Part shown: positions 49,584-59,473 of the stretch, one piece after another
Layout of the letters: every line of letters starts with the position of its first letter
Numbering within the stretch: position 1 is the stretch's first letter
Source of the DNA: an uncultured Fidelibacterota bacterium
Lineage (GTDB): Bacteria > Fidelibacterota > Marinisomatia > Marinisomatales > Marinisomataceae
DNA: 64,000 bases
Direction: 5' to 3'
Assembly (NCBI GenBank): GCA_902578385.1
Contig: CACHCR010000001.1
Span: 210,371-274,370, forward strand
Program-made: the position numbers and the translations under genes
Notes under the pieces: generated by a model
What the model saw: the letters and a program-made list of their open reading frames with translations, nothing else
Database searches by the model: none
What the model was told of the DNA's origin: nothing

Positions 49584-50420
49584 TTAATATCCAAATCCGC
49601 CACCATGACACATTAAAATTTGTCCAGTGACATAGTTGGATTCAGGAATACAGAACATGTATATTGCTCCAGCAGCTTCTTGAGGAGTACCAGGTCTGCC
49701 TAAAGGAATCATTGTCTTAGCTGATTGAAACACAGCGGAATTCACACCAACTTTAATTTTGTTTCCTTCAATATCAATAAGCGATTCTTCTTTTTCAGCA
49801 TCCGCATCAGTTAAGCGAGTTTTAATTAATCCAAATCCTACAGCATTGACGTTTACATTATATCGTCCCCATTCTTTTGCCATAGTTTTTGCCATTCCTA
49901 CAACCCCAGCTTTTGCTGTAGCGTAATTTATTTGTCCAGCATTTCCAAACATACCAGATGTAGAAGAGATATTTACTACTTTTCTAAAATTGGTAATTCC
50001 ATTTTCTTTTTCTTCTAAAAACAGTTTTTTAATGTGAGGTTGAGCAGCTCTAAGAATTTTAAATGGAGCAGTAAGGTGACATTCTAAAATTGCATCCCAC
50101 TGTTTATCATCCATTTTTTGAATTACATTGTCCCAAGTGTATCCAGCATTGTTTACAATGATGTCTATTCCACCAAATGAGTCTAGAGCAGTATTAATAA
50201 ATCGCTCTGCGAAGTCATCATCAGTAACGCTTCCATTGCAAGCAACTGCTTTTCCTCCCATATCCATGATATCAGATACAGTTTGATTAGCAGGATCTGC
50301 ATCTAAATCATTTACGACAATGTGAGCACCATCTTTTGCTAACATTAAAGCCAACTCTCTTCCAATTCCTCTTCCAGAACCGGTAATTAGAGCTACTTTT
50401 CCTTGTAATTTTCTTTCCAT
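49584..50420 (-). CDS. short-chain dehydrogenase/reductase (FabG-like)
   Basis: 'ITGSGRGIG', 'NNAG', 'YATAKAG'. Confidence 0.9.
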   Translation of the reverse strand: MERKLQGKVALITGSGRGIGRELALMLAKDGAHIVVNDLDADPANQTVSDIMDMGGKAVACNGSVTDDDFAERFINTALDSFGGIDIIVNNAGYTWDNVIQKMDDKQWDAILECHLTAPFKILRAAQPHIKKLFLEEKENGITNFRKVVNISSTSGMFGNAGQINYATAKAGVVGMAKTMAKEWGRYNVNVNAVGFGLIKTRLTDADAEKEESLIDIEGNKIKVGVNSAVFQSAKTMIPLGRPGTPQEAAGAIYMFCIPESNYVTGQILMCHGGGFGY

Positions 50421-50421
50421 A

Positions 50422-51564
50422 TTAAAATCCTAACGATTTACCAATGATCTCCTTCATGATCTCAGTGGTTCCACCATAAATTGTTTGTACTCTTGAGTTT
50501 AAGTAAGCTTTTGCAATTGGATATTCTTTGATATAGCCATACCCTCCATGCAATTGTAAACATTGATCAACTATTTTTAGTTCGAGTTCGGTTAACCACC
50601 ATTTTGCCATAGCAGCTTTTTCTGGAGTTAACTTTTTTTCATTTAATTCAAAAACACATTGATCGTAAAAGGTTCGTCCAATCTCAGCTTCAGTAGTCAT
50701 TTCTGCTAATTTGAATTTTGAATTTTGGAAACTTCCAATTTTTTGTCCAAAAGCTTTACGATCATGGCAATATTGAATAGTTAAGTCTAATACAAATTCA
50801 ATAACAGCAATAGACCCTGCTGCAATTGATAGTCGCTCTTTTGGAAGACTTTCCATCATATAATAAAATCCTTTACCTTCTTCCCCTAATAAATTTTCTT
50901 TTGGTACTTTTACATCTTTAAAAAATAGTTCAGCAGTATCTTGTCCTACTTGGCCAATTTTATCAAGCTTATTTCCTCTATCAAATCCCTCCATACCTCT
51001 TTCTAAAATAATTAGGCTGATACCATGAGCTCCAGCTTTGGAATCTGTTTTACATGCAACAATTACAAGATCAGCTAATAATCCATTGGTAATAAATGAT
51101 TTACTTCCATTAACTAGAAAGTGATCTCCCATATCTTTAGCAAGAGTTTTTATGGCAGCTACATCACTACCTCCACCAGGTTCTGTCATTGCTAGAGCAC
51201 CAATGGTTTCACCGCTACATATTTTTGGTAGCCAACGTTTTTTTTGTTCTTCTGTAGTGTGTCTTAGTAGATAAGGCACTACAAGATCGTTTTGAACTGA
51301 ATGCCCAAATCCTGGATTTTCAGCTTTTACACTTTCTTCAATTAATATTGTGTTATAGCGATAGTCATCTAAGCCCATACCTCCATATTCTTCGGGTACA
51401 TCAATACCAAAAAAATTATTGGATCCTGCCTTGAGCCAAATATCTCTAGAAACCATTCCGTCTTTTTCCCATTGCTCATTGTTTGGTTTCATTTCTTTTT
51501 CAAAAAAAGCTTTAGCTGCATCTTGAAAAATTAAATGTTCATCTGTCAAATTTTCTTTTTTCAT
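50422..51564 (-). CDS. acyl-CoA dehydrogenase
   Basis: 'AMTEPGGGSDVAAIKT', 'NGSKSFITNG', 'QLHGGYGYIKEYPI', 'YGGTTEIMKEII'. Confidence 0.94.
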   Translation of the reverse strand: MKKENLTDEHLIFQDAAKAFFEKEMKPNNEQWEKDGMVSRDIWLKAGSNNFFGIDVPEEYGGMGLDDYRYNTILIEESVKAENPGFGHSVQNDLVVPYLLRHTTEEQKKRWLPKICSGETIGALAMTEPGGGSDVAAIKTLAKDMGDHFLVNGSKSFITNGLLADLVIVACKTDSKAGAHGISLIILERGMEGFDRGNKLDKIGQVGQDTAELFFKDVKVPKENLLGEEGKGFYYMMESLPKERLSIAAGSIAVIEFVLDLTIQYCHDRKAFGQKIGSFQNSKFKLAEMTTEAEIGRTFYDQCVFELNEKKLTPEKAAMAKWWLTELELKIVDQCLQLHGGYGYIKEYPIAKAYLNSRVQTIYGGTTEIMKEIIGKSLGF

Positions 51565-51638
51565 ATAATTTCCTTTTTAGTCATCAATTTTACCATTTTT
51601 TTTAATTTTTTGCTCTATTAGTTTTTAAAGGTAGTTCA

Positions 51639-51669
51639 TTGACATTTAATTAAGTAAAGTGTACTTTAC
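51639..51669 (+). promoter_or_regulatory. candidate sigma70-like promoter (TTGACA-N17-TACTTT) overlapped by palindrome GTAAAGT-GT-ACTTTAC
   Basis: -35 at 51639-51644; palindrome at 51654-51669 covers the -10; divergent intergenic region. Confidence 0.5.
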
Positions 51670-51694
51670 ATCTTAACAATTTTATGGGGAAATA

Positions 51695-54600
51695 ATGATT
51701 AATAATAAAGGTCTTATAACAACACTTGTTTTAGCAATTCTATCTACGTTTTATCTTGGAAGCGTTTGGAATGATTTTTTTGGTACTTTGAGCGTAAATG
51801 TATCTATGGATCGTCAACAAGCAATTAAAGCTGCATCAGATGCTTCAAAGCAATTTGAAATTTTAGATGATTCATTTGAGCAAGCATCTATATATAATTT
51901 TGACGATTCATTACGAAATTTTGTTGAGTTAAAACAAGGTGGTAAAGAAAAGTTTCAAGAGATAATCGATAACGATGTTTATTCACCATATAATTGGATG
52001 GTCCGTTCTTATAAAGAAGGTGAGATTATTGAAGCGATGTTTCAATTTAAGCCTGATGGAAGTCCTAATGGTTATAGAATAAAAATTCCAGAGGAATACG
52101 ATTCAGATAGTCTCTCAGAAGAAGACGCCTTAGCATTAGTTGAACAAAACATTAATAATCAATGGTCTGGAAATTTTAGCGACTACAATCTTATAGAATC
52201 TTCATTTAAGGAAATGCCAAATGGAAGAATTGATCATTCTTTTCTTTTTGAACATAATCTTCAAGATATTGGCGATGCAAAATATAGATTACGAGCAACA
52301 GTATCTGGCTCAATTATAAATTCCGTAAGCCCTTTTGCATTTGTACCCGAATCATTTAAAAGAGAATTTGCCAATATTAGATCTGATAATGATACAATTG
52401 CTATTTTTGCCAATTTTGCATTCTTAGGAATCTACTTGTTGGGTATTGGTGTGACTTCACTGATAATTTTTTATAGAAATGGTTGGTTAAGATGGAAAAA
52501 GTCAGTTTTAGCAGCTGCATTTGTGGCTCTTTTTTCTAATATTCTTTTAAATCTTAATTTCTATCCTACTATTTGGATGGCCTATGATACTGCTTCCTCA
52601 AAATCTCAATTTCTATCTGAACAATTATTAGGAATGGTAGCCAATGGAATCCTCATGTTTTTTATATTGGCTGCATCATTTATCACAGCAGAATCATTAA
52701 CAAGGAAAGCTTTTCCAAAGCATATTCAAATTTGGAAGACGTGGACTTCCAATGTTGCAAACTCAAAACGCGTTTTAAATGATACTATTTTTGCTTACCT
52801 AATTGTTCCAATTAAACTAGCTCTTGTAGGGGCATTTTATATTCTAATGGAAAGAAATTTTGGATTCTGGTCTCCAGCATCATCATCGTTTGATCCAAAT
52901 TATTTAGCATCCATTTTCCCATGGTACACTGGTTTAGCCATATCTTTACAAGCTGGTTTTTGGGAAGAAATGTTATTTAGAGCAGTTCCAATTGCTGCAG
53001 GTGTATTAATTGGTCAAAGGTATAATATGCGTTTTACTGGGTTAATGGTAGCTATGGTAATCCAGGCATTAATTTTTGGTGCAGGACATGCTAATTATCC
53101 TGCGCAACCATCATACGCTCGAGTTGTTGAGTTATTTTTACCATCAATTGTGGTTTATGGTATGATTTATCTCCGATTAGGTGTTGTGTTTGGAGCTATC
53201 ACTCACTATGTATATGATGTTGTATTATTTTCTTTACCAATTTGGTATTCCTCCGGATATATGTTTGACAAGTTCATGACTGTAATTGGGGGATTAATTC
53301 CATTGCTTGTTATTTTGTACTTCAGAATGAAACATCAGAAATGGTCTGATGTAGATTCTTCATCATTAAATGAAGGTTTTGTACCTACTCCACCAAAGAA
53401 AAAAACTTCAGAAGAAAAAGAAGTCGTTAATACAGTTCCAACCGCTTCAAATGTTTTAAACCCAAAAATTGTTGGAATAGCTCTACTTTTTGTTATTGGA
53501 ATTTTTAGCACCTTTAAGCTGTCGAATGTAGAAGTTCCTGTTAACTCTCCATCAATTGAGAAAGAAGAGGCAATTTCAATAGCGAATCAATTCTTATCAG
53601 ATAACGATATCACATTACCTGACGGATATAATGCCTATGCATTTGATGATAGCTCATATCCTGCATCTTCATTTATTTGGGAGGAGCTTGGACAAGAGAC
53701 TTATTCATCATTACTAGGATCTTATGTGCTAGGTCCTAGGTGGAAAGTGAGGTTTGCAAAATTTGATGGGCCAGTTGAATCACGTGCAAGAGAAGTAATG
53801 GTATCCATGGATTTTGATGGAAATATACTGAGATTTAATAACAGGTTTCCAGAAGCAGAAGAAGGCAAGCAGTTAAGCAGAGAAGAAGCACAAGTCATTG
53901 CTGAAAATGCGTTATCTGAATATTTAGGAATGAATATATCTGCTGTGACTCTTACTAGCGCTCAGGAATCACAAAAGCCTAATAGGCTCGATTGGACATT
54001 TACTTTTACAGATAATAATGAGTTGGATTATGAGGGAGCTAAGCTTCAAAATGTTATCTCCATATCAGGTGAACAGATATCAGGATTTACTAAGTTTGTT
54101 TTTGTTCCTGAAGAGTGGGCAAGAATGAAACGAGATCGTGAAGGATTATCAGGTATTATAGGGACTTTATTTACAGTTCCTGGTGCCATCTTTGTAATAG
54201 GATTATTACTGATGAGGTCTTTTAAATTATTAATGGATCGAAAAATTAATATTAGGAAAGGTCTCATTTTTGGATCATTTGCTATTTTTGGAATTCTTAG
54301 TGTCTTTAATGATTCATCATTCCTTAATACTATGCCAACAAATCAACCTATTGAAAATTTGATGACTACGTACTACATATCTTCAATAGGTGGGGCGCTA
54401 ATTGCTCTTGGACTGATTAATATATTATTGTATGGAACGCTCAATAAACTTGTAAAGCCTTCCATCAATAATATCAAAATGAAAGATGCAATTCTTGGAG
54501 GAGTAATTGTAGCATTAACCATGATTGCTTCATTAGTGTTAGCTGGTTCTTTTCAGCTAAATTTAAATCCTAATTTTGCAAGTTTTAATCTTACTTCATA

Positions 54601-55042
54601 TTACCCTCTTTATGATACATTAAATGCATATACGTTTTTTGGACCTATTGCTTTTAATATTTTTCTTGCAGCAATGTTGTATGATATCACAAAAGGGTGG
54701 GGCAATGATATAAAAGGTAACTTGATTGCTTATATATTAGTTGTTGCAGTATTTACAGGTGACATAGGGTTTCAATATGATATAGCAAGCTCTATAATGA
54801 TTGCACTGCTTTATGGAGCCTTAATTTTTACAATTTTTAAATTTATTATTAAGAATAACTATGCAATGATTCCATTTTATACATTATTTATGAGATTTTA
54901 TGATAGATTTGCTGCTACTGATTTTGGTGCAGTATCATCTTATTCAAATGAATTATTATTTCTGGGATTATCATTAATTTTAGCATCATTTGCAATGGTT
55001 TCTCTGACTAAGAAACTATTTAATGTGAATGTAAAAGGATAA
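51695..55042 (+). CDS. large CPBP-family (putative intramembrane protease) membrane protein with internal duplication
   Basis: 'FWEEMLFRAVP', 'GAGHANYP', 'ITHYVYDVVLF' CPBP motifs; multi-TM. Confidence 0.8.
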   Translation: MINNKGLITTLVLAILSTFYLGSVWNDFFGTLSVNVSMDRQQAIKAASDASKQFEILDDSFEQASIYNFDDSLRNFVELKQGGKEKFQEIIDNDVYSPYNWMVRSYKEGEIIEAMFQFKPDGSPNGYRIKIPEEYDSDSLSEEDALALVEQNINNQWSGNFSDYNLIESSFKEMPNGRIDHSFLFEHNLQDIGDAKYRLRATVSGSIINSVSPFAFVPESFKREFANIRSDNDTIAIFANFAFLGIYLLGIGVTSLIIFYRNGWLRWKKSVLAAAFVALFSNILLNLNFYPTIWMAYDTASSKSQFLSEQLLGMVANGILMFFILAASFITAESLTRKAFPKHIQIWKTWTSNVANSKRVLNDTIFAYLIVPIKLALVGAFYILMERNFGFWSPASSSFDPNYLASIFPWYTGLAISLQAGFWEEMLFRAVPIAAGVLIGQRYNMRFTGLMVAMVIQALIFGAGHANYPAQPSYARVVELFLPSIVVYGMIYLRLGVVFGAITHYVYDVVLFSLPIWYSSGYMFDKFMTVIGGLIPLLVILYFRMKHQKWSDVDSSSLNEGFVPTPPKKKTSEEKEVVNTVPTASNVLNPKIVGIALLFVIGIFSTFKLSNVEVPVNSPSIEKEEAISIANQFLSDNDITLPDGYNAYAFDDSSYPASSFIWEELGQETYSSLLGSYVLGPRWKVRFAKFDGPVESRAREVMVSMDFDGNILRFNNRFPEAEEGKQLSREEAQVIAENALSEYLGMNISAVTLTSAQESQKPNRLDWTFTFTDNNELDYEGAKLQNVISISGEQISGFTKFVFVPEEWARMKRDREGLSGIIGTLFTVPGAIFVIGLLLMRSFKLLMDRKINIRKGLIFGSFAIFGILSVFNDSSFLNTMPTNQPIENLMTTYYISSIGGALIALGLINILLYGTLNKLVKPSINNIKMKDAILGGVIVALTMIASLVLAGSFQLNLNPNFASFNLTSYYPLYDTLNAYTFFGPIAFNIFLAAMLYDITKGWGNDIKGNLIAYILVVAVFTGDIGFQYDIASSIMIALLYGALIFTIFKFIIKNNYAMIPFYTLFMRFYDRFAATDFGAVSSYSNELLFLGLSLILASFAMVSLTKKLFNVNVKG

Positions 55043-55061
55043 AATATATTATATTCCTTGG

Positions 55062-55859
55062 ATGTCATATTTTAAAGGAAAAACAGTCATAGTAACAGGA
55101 GCTTCTTCAGGGATTGGAGAGGCTACAGCAAAAGATTTTTTATCAAAAGGTGCTAAAGTAATTTTAGTATCAAGAAGTGAATCCAAAATGCGTGATTCAT
55201 TTAAAAACTTTAATCAGGATTTATTATCAATATACCCTTTTGATCTAACTAATTTACATGACATAGACTCTTTTGTAAAAACGCTGATTGAAAAAGAAGG
55301 TCCAATTGATATTTTATTCAATAATGCTGGAGTCAGTCAATTTGGATATTTTGAGAAAAGTGATTTAGCAGTTCTAAATAAAATAATGGAGCTAAACTTC
55401 TTTTCTGTTGTTCAGTTTACAAAATCAATTTTACCTCATATGATTGATAAAAAGTCTGGTCAAATTGTTACTAATACCAGTGTTGCAGGGTTAGTTGGTT
55501 CAAGAAACAGATCGTTTTATTCGTCTGCCAAATTTGCTCTACATGGATTTTTTGACAGTCTTCGATCTGAAATTATACAACATAATGTTCATGTTACATT
55601 AATTGCTCCAGGGAGAGTAGCAACAGATATAGGCATAAATGCTTTGACTGAAAGTGGACAACCATATGGAAGAGATGACAGGGGACACCAAAAAGGTTTA
55701 ACATCGCCTGAAGCAGCCAAGAGAATTCTTAATGCTATAAAAAGCAAAAAAAGAGAAGCTGTTATTGCAAAATGGAATGATATTGCATGGTTAGCAGTCT
55801 ATATAAGAAAATTTTTTCCTTCATTTTATTTCTTCTTAGCTAGAAGAATAGTAGCATAA
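55062..55859 (+). CDS. short-chain dehydrogenase/reductase
   Basis: 'VTGASSGIGEATAKDF', 'FNNAGVSQFG', 'YSSAKFALHGFFDSLRSE'. Confidence 0.9.
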   Translation: MSYFKGKTVIVTGASSGIGEATAKDFLSKGAKVILVSRSESKMRDSFKNFNQDLLSIYPFDLTNLHDIDSFVKTLIEKEGPIDILFNNAGVSQFGYFEKSDLAVLNKIMELNFFSVVQFTKSILPHMIDKKSGQIVTNTSVAGLVGSRNRSFYSSAKFALHGFFDSLRSEIIQHNVHVTLIAPGRVATDIGINALTESGQPYGRDDRGHQKGLTSPEAAKRILNAIKSKKREAVIAKWNDIAWLAVYIRKFFPSFYFFLARRIVA

Positions 55860-55865
55860 TTTTTT

Positions 55866-56609
55866 ATGAAATATAGTATCCTAGAAGATCCACGTTATAG
55901 ACACATCGCTGAACCTAAATCAATATTGTTTCAGATTTTTTCATTTATTTTTGATTTATATGCAAATACAGTTTTGACTTTTTATACTCCAGTAAAAGTT
56001 ATAGGTAGAAAAAATATTCCTAAAAATGAACCTTTTATTTTTGTTAGTAATCATAATAGTCATATGGATATTGCTGTGTTAGCATATGCAACTAGAATGG
56101 GATATGAAAAATTTGGATTTTTAGCTGCAAAGGATTATTGGTTTGATAATAATTTTAGAAGAAGGTTTTTTAAAAATCTCATCAATCTTATTCCAATTAG
56201 TCGAAAACAAAATCCAGAATCTCTTGATATTGATGACACTATGACATTATCTAAGGCTTTTATGGATTTAGGTAACAACATTATAATTTTTCCTGAGGGA
56301 TCAAGAGGTAAACCTGGAGTAATGCAACGATTTAGAAAGGGAGCAGTTAAGTTTTCTATGGGTTTAGATGTACCTATTCTACCTGCCGCAATCATTGGAG
56401 CTGATAAAGCATGGCCAAAAGGTGAAAAATGGATGCAATCTGTTCCAATTACGGTAAAAATTTTACCAAAAGTTGATCCCCCAAAAACTGATAAGCTATC
56501 TAAAACTGCCTATAATAAAGCGCTTTCTTCGCAAACTAAAGAACTTGAAACTAAGATTACTAAAGCAGTTAAAGATCTAGAAGAAGCTATGCACCTTGAG
56601 AAATTGTAA
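55866..56609 (+). CDS. plsC: 1-acyl-sn-glycerol-3-phosphate acyltransferase
   Basis: 'NHNSHMD' (NHx4D), 'FPEGSRGKPG'. Confidence 0.9.
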   Translation: MKYSILEDPRYRHIAEPKSILFQIFSFIFDLYANTVLTFYTPVKVIGRKNIPKNEPFIFVSNHNSHMDIAVLAYATRMGYEKFGFLAAKDYWFDNNFRRRFFKNLINLIPISRKQNPESLDIDDTMTLSKAFMDLGNNIIIFPEGSRGKPGVMQRFRKGAVKFSMGLDVPILPAAIIGADKAWPKGEKWMQSVPITVKILPKVDPPKTDKLSKTAYNKALSSQTKELETKITKAVKDLEEAMHLEKL

Positions 56610-57210
56610 TTATTGAACCACTTAAGGAAGCACTATAGCGAGTAAGTGCACCTGAAGCAGGTCCTGAAACTACATTTCCATTTAAGTCAAAAATTGAATT
56701 ATGACTTGGACATACTAGATTATTAGCAGCAGTATTTATATTTACAGTAAATCCTGCATGCGTACAATTTCTTGATAATGCTCTAACACCAGTATTACTA
56801 GTTCTTAGAACAATTATTCCCCTATTATCGAAAGTATCACTTCCACTTAAAGCAATAGCACCACCAGTGTTTTGCAAAGTTTGATATATCATAGAAGTGT
56901 CAATTGTAATAATTCCAGTAGATGGATCATAGTTGTAGCCAGTATTACCGCCACCATTATCTCCGCCACCACCAGAATTATCTCCACCACCAGAATTATC
57001 TCCACCACCAGAATTATCTCCACCGCCATCAAATCCATCATCTGAGGAAGTTGGCGAACCACCGCCACCACATGCTTCTAGTAAAAATGCTGTTCCACCT
57101 ACAATAGTTAGTGTAGATGCTTTTCTTATGAAATCCCTTCTAGATGGGTTTGCAGCTTGCTGTTCAAAGCAGTCGCAATCACATTTTGTTTTTTTTATTT
57201 TATCTGTCAT
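56587..57210 (-). CDS. Tat-exported Rieske [2Fe-2S] lipoprotein with Gly/Asn/Asp/Ser repeat linker
   Basis: Tat motif 'RRDFIRKAS', lipobox 'LLEAC', Rieske 'CTHAG...CPSHNS'. Confidence 0.85.
   Translation of the reverse strand: MTDKIKKTKCDCDCFEQQAANPSRRDFIRKASTLTIVGGTAFLLEACGGGGSPTSSDDGFDGGGDNSGGGDNSGGGDNSGGGGDNGGGNTGYNYDPSTGIITIDTSMIYQTLQNTGGAIALSGSDTFDNRGIIVLRTSNTGVRALSRNCTHAGFTVNINTAANNLVCPSHNSIFDLNGNVVSGPASGALTRYSASLSGSIITISQGA
56950..57030. repeat. in-frame 18-bp tandem repeat (TCTCCACCACCAGAATTA) encoding GGGDNS units
   Basis: Three near-identical units plus degenerate flanking copies. Confidence 0.85.
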
Positions 57211-57276
57211 GGACGAAACTTAATAAAAAAAAATTAATATTAAAATTTGATAGCAATTTTTTTTTATATTGAGTGT

Positions 57277-57930
57277 ATGAAAAAGCATAAATCATATTTT
57301 TTTAAATTATTTACAGGAATAATTTTGTTTATTTCGTGCACTTATGGACAATCAATAGTCACTAAAGAGTCATACGATTCAAGATTTACTCCTCCAGAAA
57401 TTGGATTACCTGAGAACATGCCATATGTTAAATCCTTAATTTGGGGAAAAGAAGGTGCTTTTAGAAAATTGAATATTGGCCCTGAATCAAGGATTGAAGA
57501 ATTGAAGTTAAGAAGAAAAATGCTTCAAGCTCATCAATGGCTTGGTATCATCACTTTAGCAGGATTAGCATATCAGTATGATGTTGGTAAAAAACTTTAT
57601 GACGGTGATGATAGCGATTATTGGGATTCGCATTATGATAAGCACAAAGCAATGGGATACTTTACATATATGACATATATGTCAACTTCATCTTTATCAA
57701 TTTTTTCACCACCAGCCCGAAAATATGATAATAATATCAATTCAATAAGATTCCATAGAAGAATGGCAGCTTTACATTTTACCGCTATGGTAGCACAACC
57801 TTTCCTAGCTAAAAAAGCAGTTGAAAATGGTAAAAGATATAATGAATTGATGGATGCACACTTGAAAGCTGGAACAGTAGCATTTTTTGCTCTTAGCTTA
57901 GATGCGTTAGGAATTACTTTTTTCAAATGA
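57277..57930 (+). CDS. hypothetical membrane/exported protein
   Basis: Signal-like start MKKHKSYFFKLFTGIILFISC; overlaps the next gene by ATGA. Confidence 0.6.
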   Translation: MKKHKSYFFKLFTGIILFISCTYGQSIVTKESYDSRFTPPEIGLPENMPYVKSLIWGKEGAFRKLNIGPESRIEELKLRRKMLQAHQWLGIITLAGLAYQYDVGKKLYDGDDSDYWDSHYDKHKAMGYFTYMTYMSTSSLSIFSPPARKYDNNINSIRFHRRMAALHFTAMVAQPFLAKKAVENGKRYNELMDAHLKAGTVAFFALSLDALGITFFK

Positions 57931-58454
57931 AAAAAATTATTTTAATATTATTTTTTCAGTTTCTTTTCTCTCAATCATTAGTTGATTTTGATTTAAGTAA
58001 AAGTTTCATTTCATATGATGGCAAACACCCTGCACATAACTGGACTGGTATTTCAAAAGATATTCAAGGTACTTTCGAATTGAATGAAGAAGATCTTACT
58101 AAATCTAAGGTAGATTTATTTGTTCCTGTATTTAGCTTTGATAGTAAAAATGCTAATCGTGATTCCAACATGCTAGATGTGGTTGAAGAGTATTACTACC
58201 CATATGTTAGATTTATTTCATCAAAAATCGAAAAAAATGAAAATGGGTTTAATGTAATTGGTAATTTGAGTTTTCATGGTATAACAAAAGAACTCACAAT
58301 TCCAGTTAGATTTAAAAAAGATAATAGTGTAATTATTGTTGAATCTGATTTCTCTATAATGCTTACAGATTTTAAAATAAGAAGACCTGCATTATTAACA
58401 ATTAAAATTCGAAATCAACTAGATATAAAATTCTTTTTGGTGGGATCTATATAG
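57927..58454 (+). CDS. YceI family protein
   Basis: 'NMLDVVEEYYYPYVRFISSKI...VIGNLSFHGITKELTIPV'. Confidence 0.85.
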   Translation: MKKIILILFFQFLFSQSLVDFDLSKSFISYDGKHPAHNWTGISKDIQGTFELNEEDLTKSKVDLFVPVFSFDSKNANRDSNMLDVVEEYYYPYVRFISSKIEKNENGFNVIGNLSFHGITKELTIPVRFKKDNSVIIVESDFSIMLTDFKIRRPALLTIKIRNQLDIKFFLVGSI

Positions 58455-58479
58455 TTTAGTTCCAAAAGATTACCTGTGA

Positions 58480-58593
58480 TTAGCCAAAAAAGTAAAATGT
58501 TTTATTCGGCACCATAACAAGTAAAAAGAAAATCATATGCAAAGATATGATGATACCAAAGACTGCAAGAAGTTTTATTGTATTTTTATCCAT
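58480..58593 (-). CDS. 37-aa single-TM microprotein MDKNTIKLLAVFGIIISLHMIFFLLVMVPNKTFYFFG
   Basis: Manually read; below ORF-track length cutoff; starts right after the upstream gene's stop. Confidence 0.5.
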   Translation of the reverse strand: MDKNTIKLLAVFGIIISLHMIFFLLVMVPNKTFYFFG

Positions 58594-58594
58594 A

Positions 58595-59473
58595 TTATCT
58601 TTTAAATAGACGTCTAAATATAGTGATTTCTGGAAATAAAATATGAACTCTTTTTTGATAATGTTTGTATTGAGGTCTTGTTCTTAAAATTTTTATTTCT
58701 ATCCATGGAATACTAGCATACCAAAACATTGCTGTCATAGCAATAGGAGCTAAAAGTAAATAGTTTAACCCTGAAAATGAATAACCAAAAACAAAGATAC
58801 CCCACCAAAACATAATCTCACCATAATAGTTTGGGTGTCTAGAAAAATTCCAAAGTCCGGTTTCAATTATTGCTGTACCGCTTGGGTGTTTTTTTCTAAA
58901 AGCGTGAAGTTGCTTATCGCTAATGATTTCTAATAATACTCCAATTATACATAATCCAAATCCCAAAAAAATTGTCCAATTATATGATTGTGAAAAATTT
59001 TGAGCCATGGGCATACAACAAAAGAAAACAATAAAAGTAGGGAAGAAATGAATTCCACCAAGATTTCCTACAATTTCAAATGAACTACCAAGATTATTTC
59101 TCATATCAATATAGCGCCAATCTTCATGATGTAATCCCTCCCACGTTTTCATCCAATTATATGTTAGTCTTAAAGACCAAAAAAGAACTGAAATCATCAA
59201 AAGTAAAGAAGGGATATTTATTATATAATTATTTTCAGCTAACCAAAAAAAAGCAATAAATGGAGGGATAACAGACCAGTATGGATCATAAAAAGAAGAA
59301 TTTTTATAGAAAACGCTAAAAGAATAAATAACAAATGTTGCAATCACATCAGCAATAAGTATCTGAAACATAGATGTATGATGTGAAGAAAATTTTAGTG
59401 ATACAAATCCAAGAAAGAGTGCAATAATATATGCACTTAAAACTGTAAGCAGACCTTTAGTTTTTATTGTCAT
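58595..59473 (-). CDS. DUF1295 / steroid reductase-like / isoprenylcysteine methyltransferase-like membrane enzyme
   Basis: 'GLWNFSRHPNYYGEIMFWWGIF'. Confidence 0.85.
   Translation of the reverse strand: MTIKTKGLLTVLSAYIIALFLGFVSLKFSSHHTSMFQILIADVIATFVIYSFSVFYKNSSFYDPYWSVIPPFIAFFWLAENNYIINIPSLLLMISVLFWSLRLTYNWMKTWEGLHHEDWRYIDMRNNLGSSFEIVGNLGGIHFFPTFIVFFCCMPMAQNFSQSYNWTIFLGFGLCIIGVLLEIISDKQLHAFRKKHPSGTAIIETGLWNFSRHPNYYGEIMFWWGIFVFGYSFSGLNYLLLAPIAMTAMFWYASIPWIEIKILRTRPQYKHYQKRVHILFPEITIFRRLFKR

Noticed and set aside
56950-57030. Tandem repeat considered as a CRISPR array
   Set aside because: 18-bp contiguous in-frame repeat without spacers, inside a CDS; no cas genes seen.
56889-57107. ORFs 56889..57071 (-) and 56922..57107 (+) with repetitive peptides
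   Set aside because: Alternative frames through the GGGDNS-encoding minisatellite.
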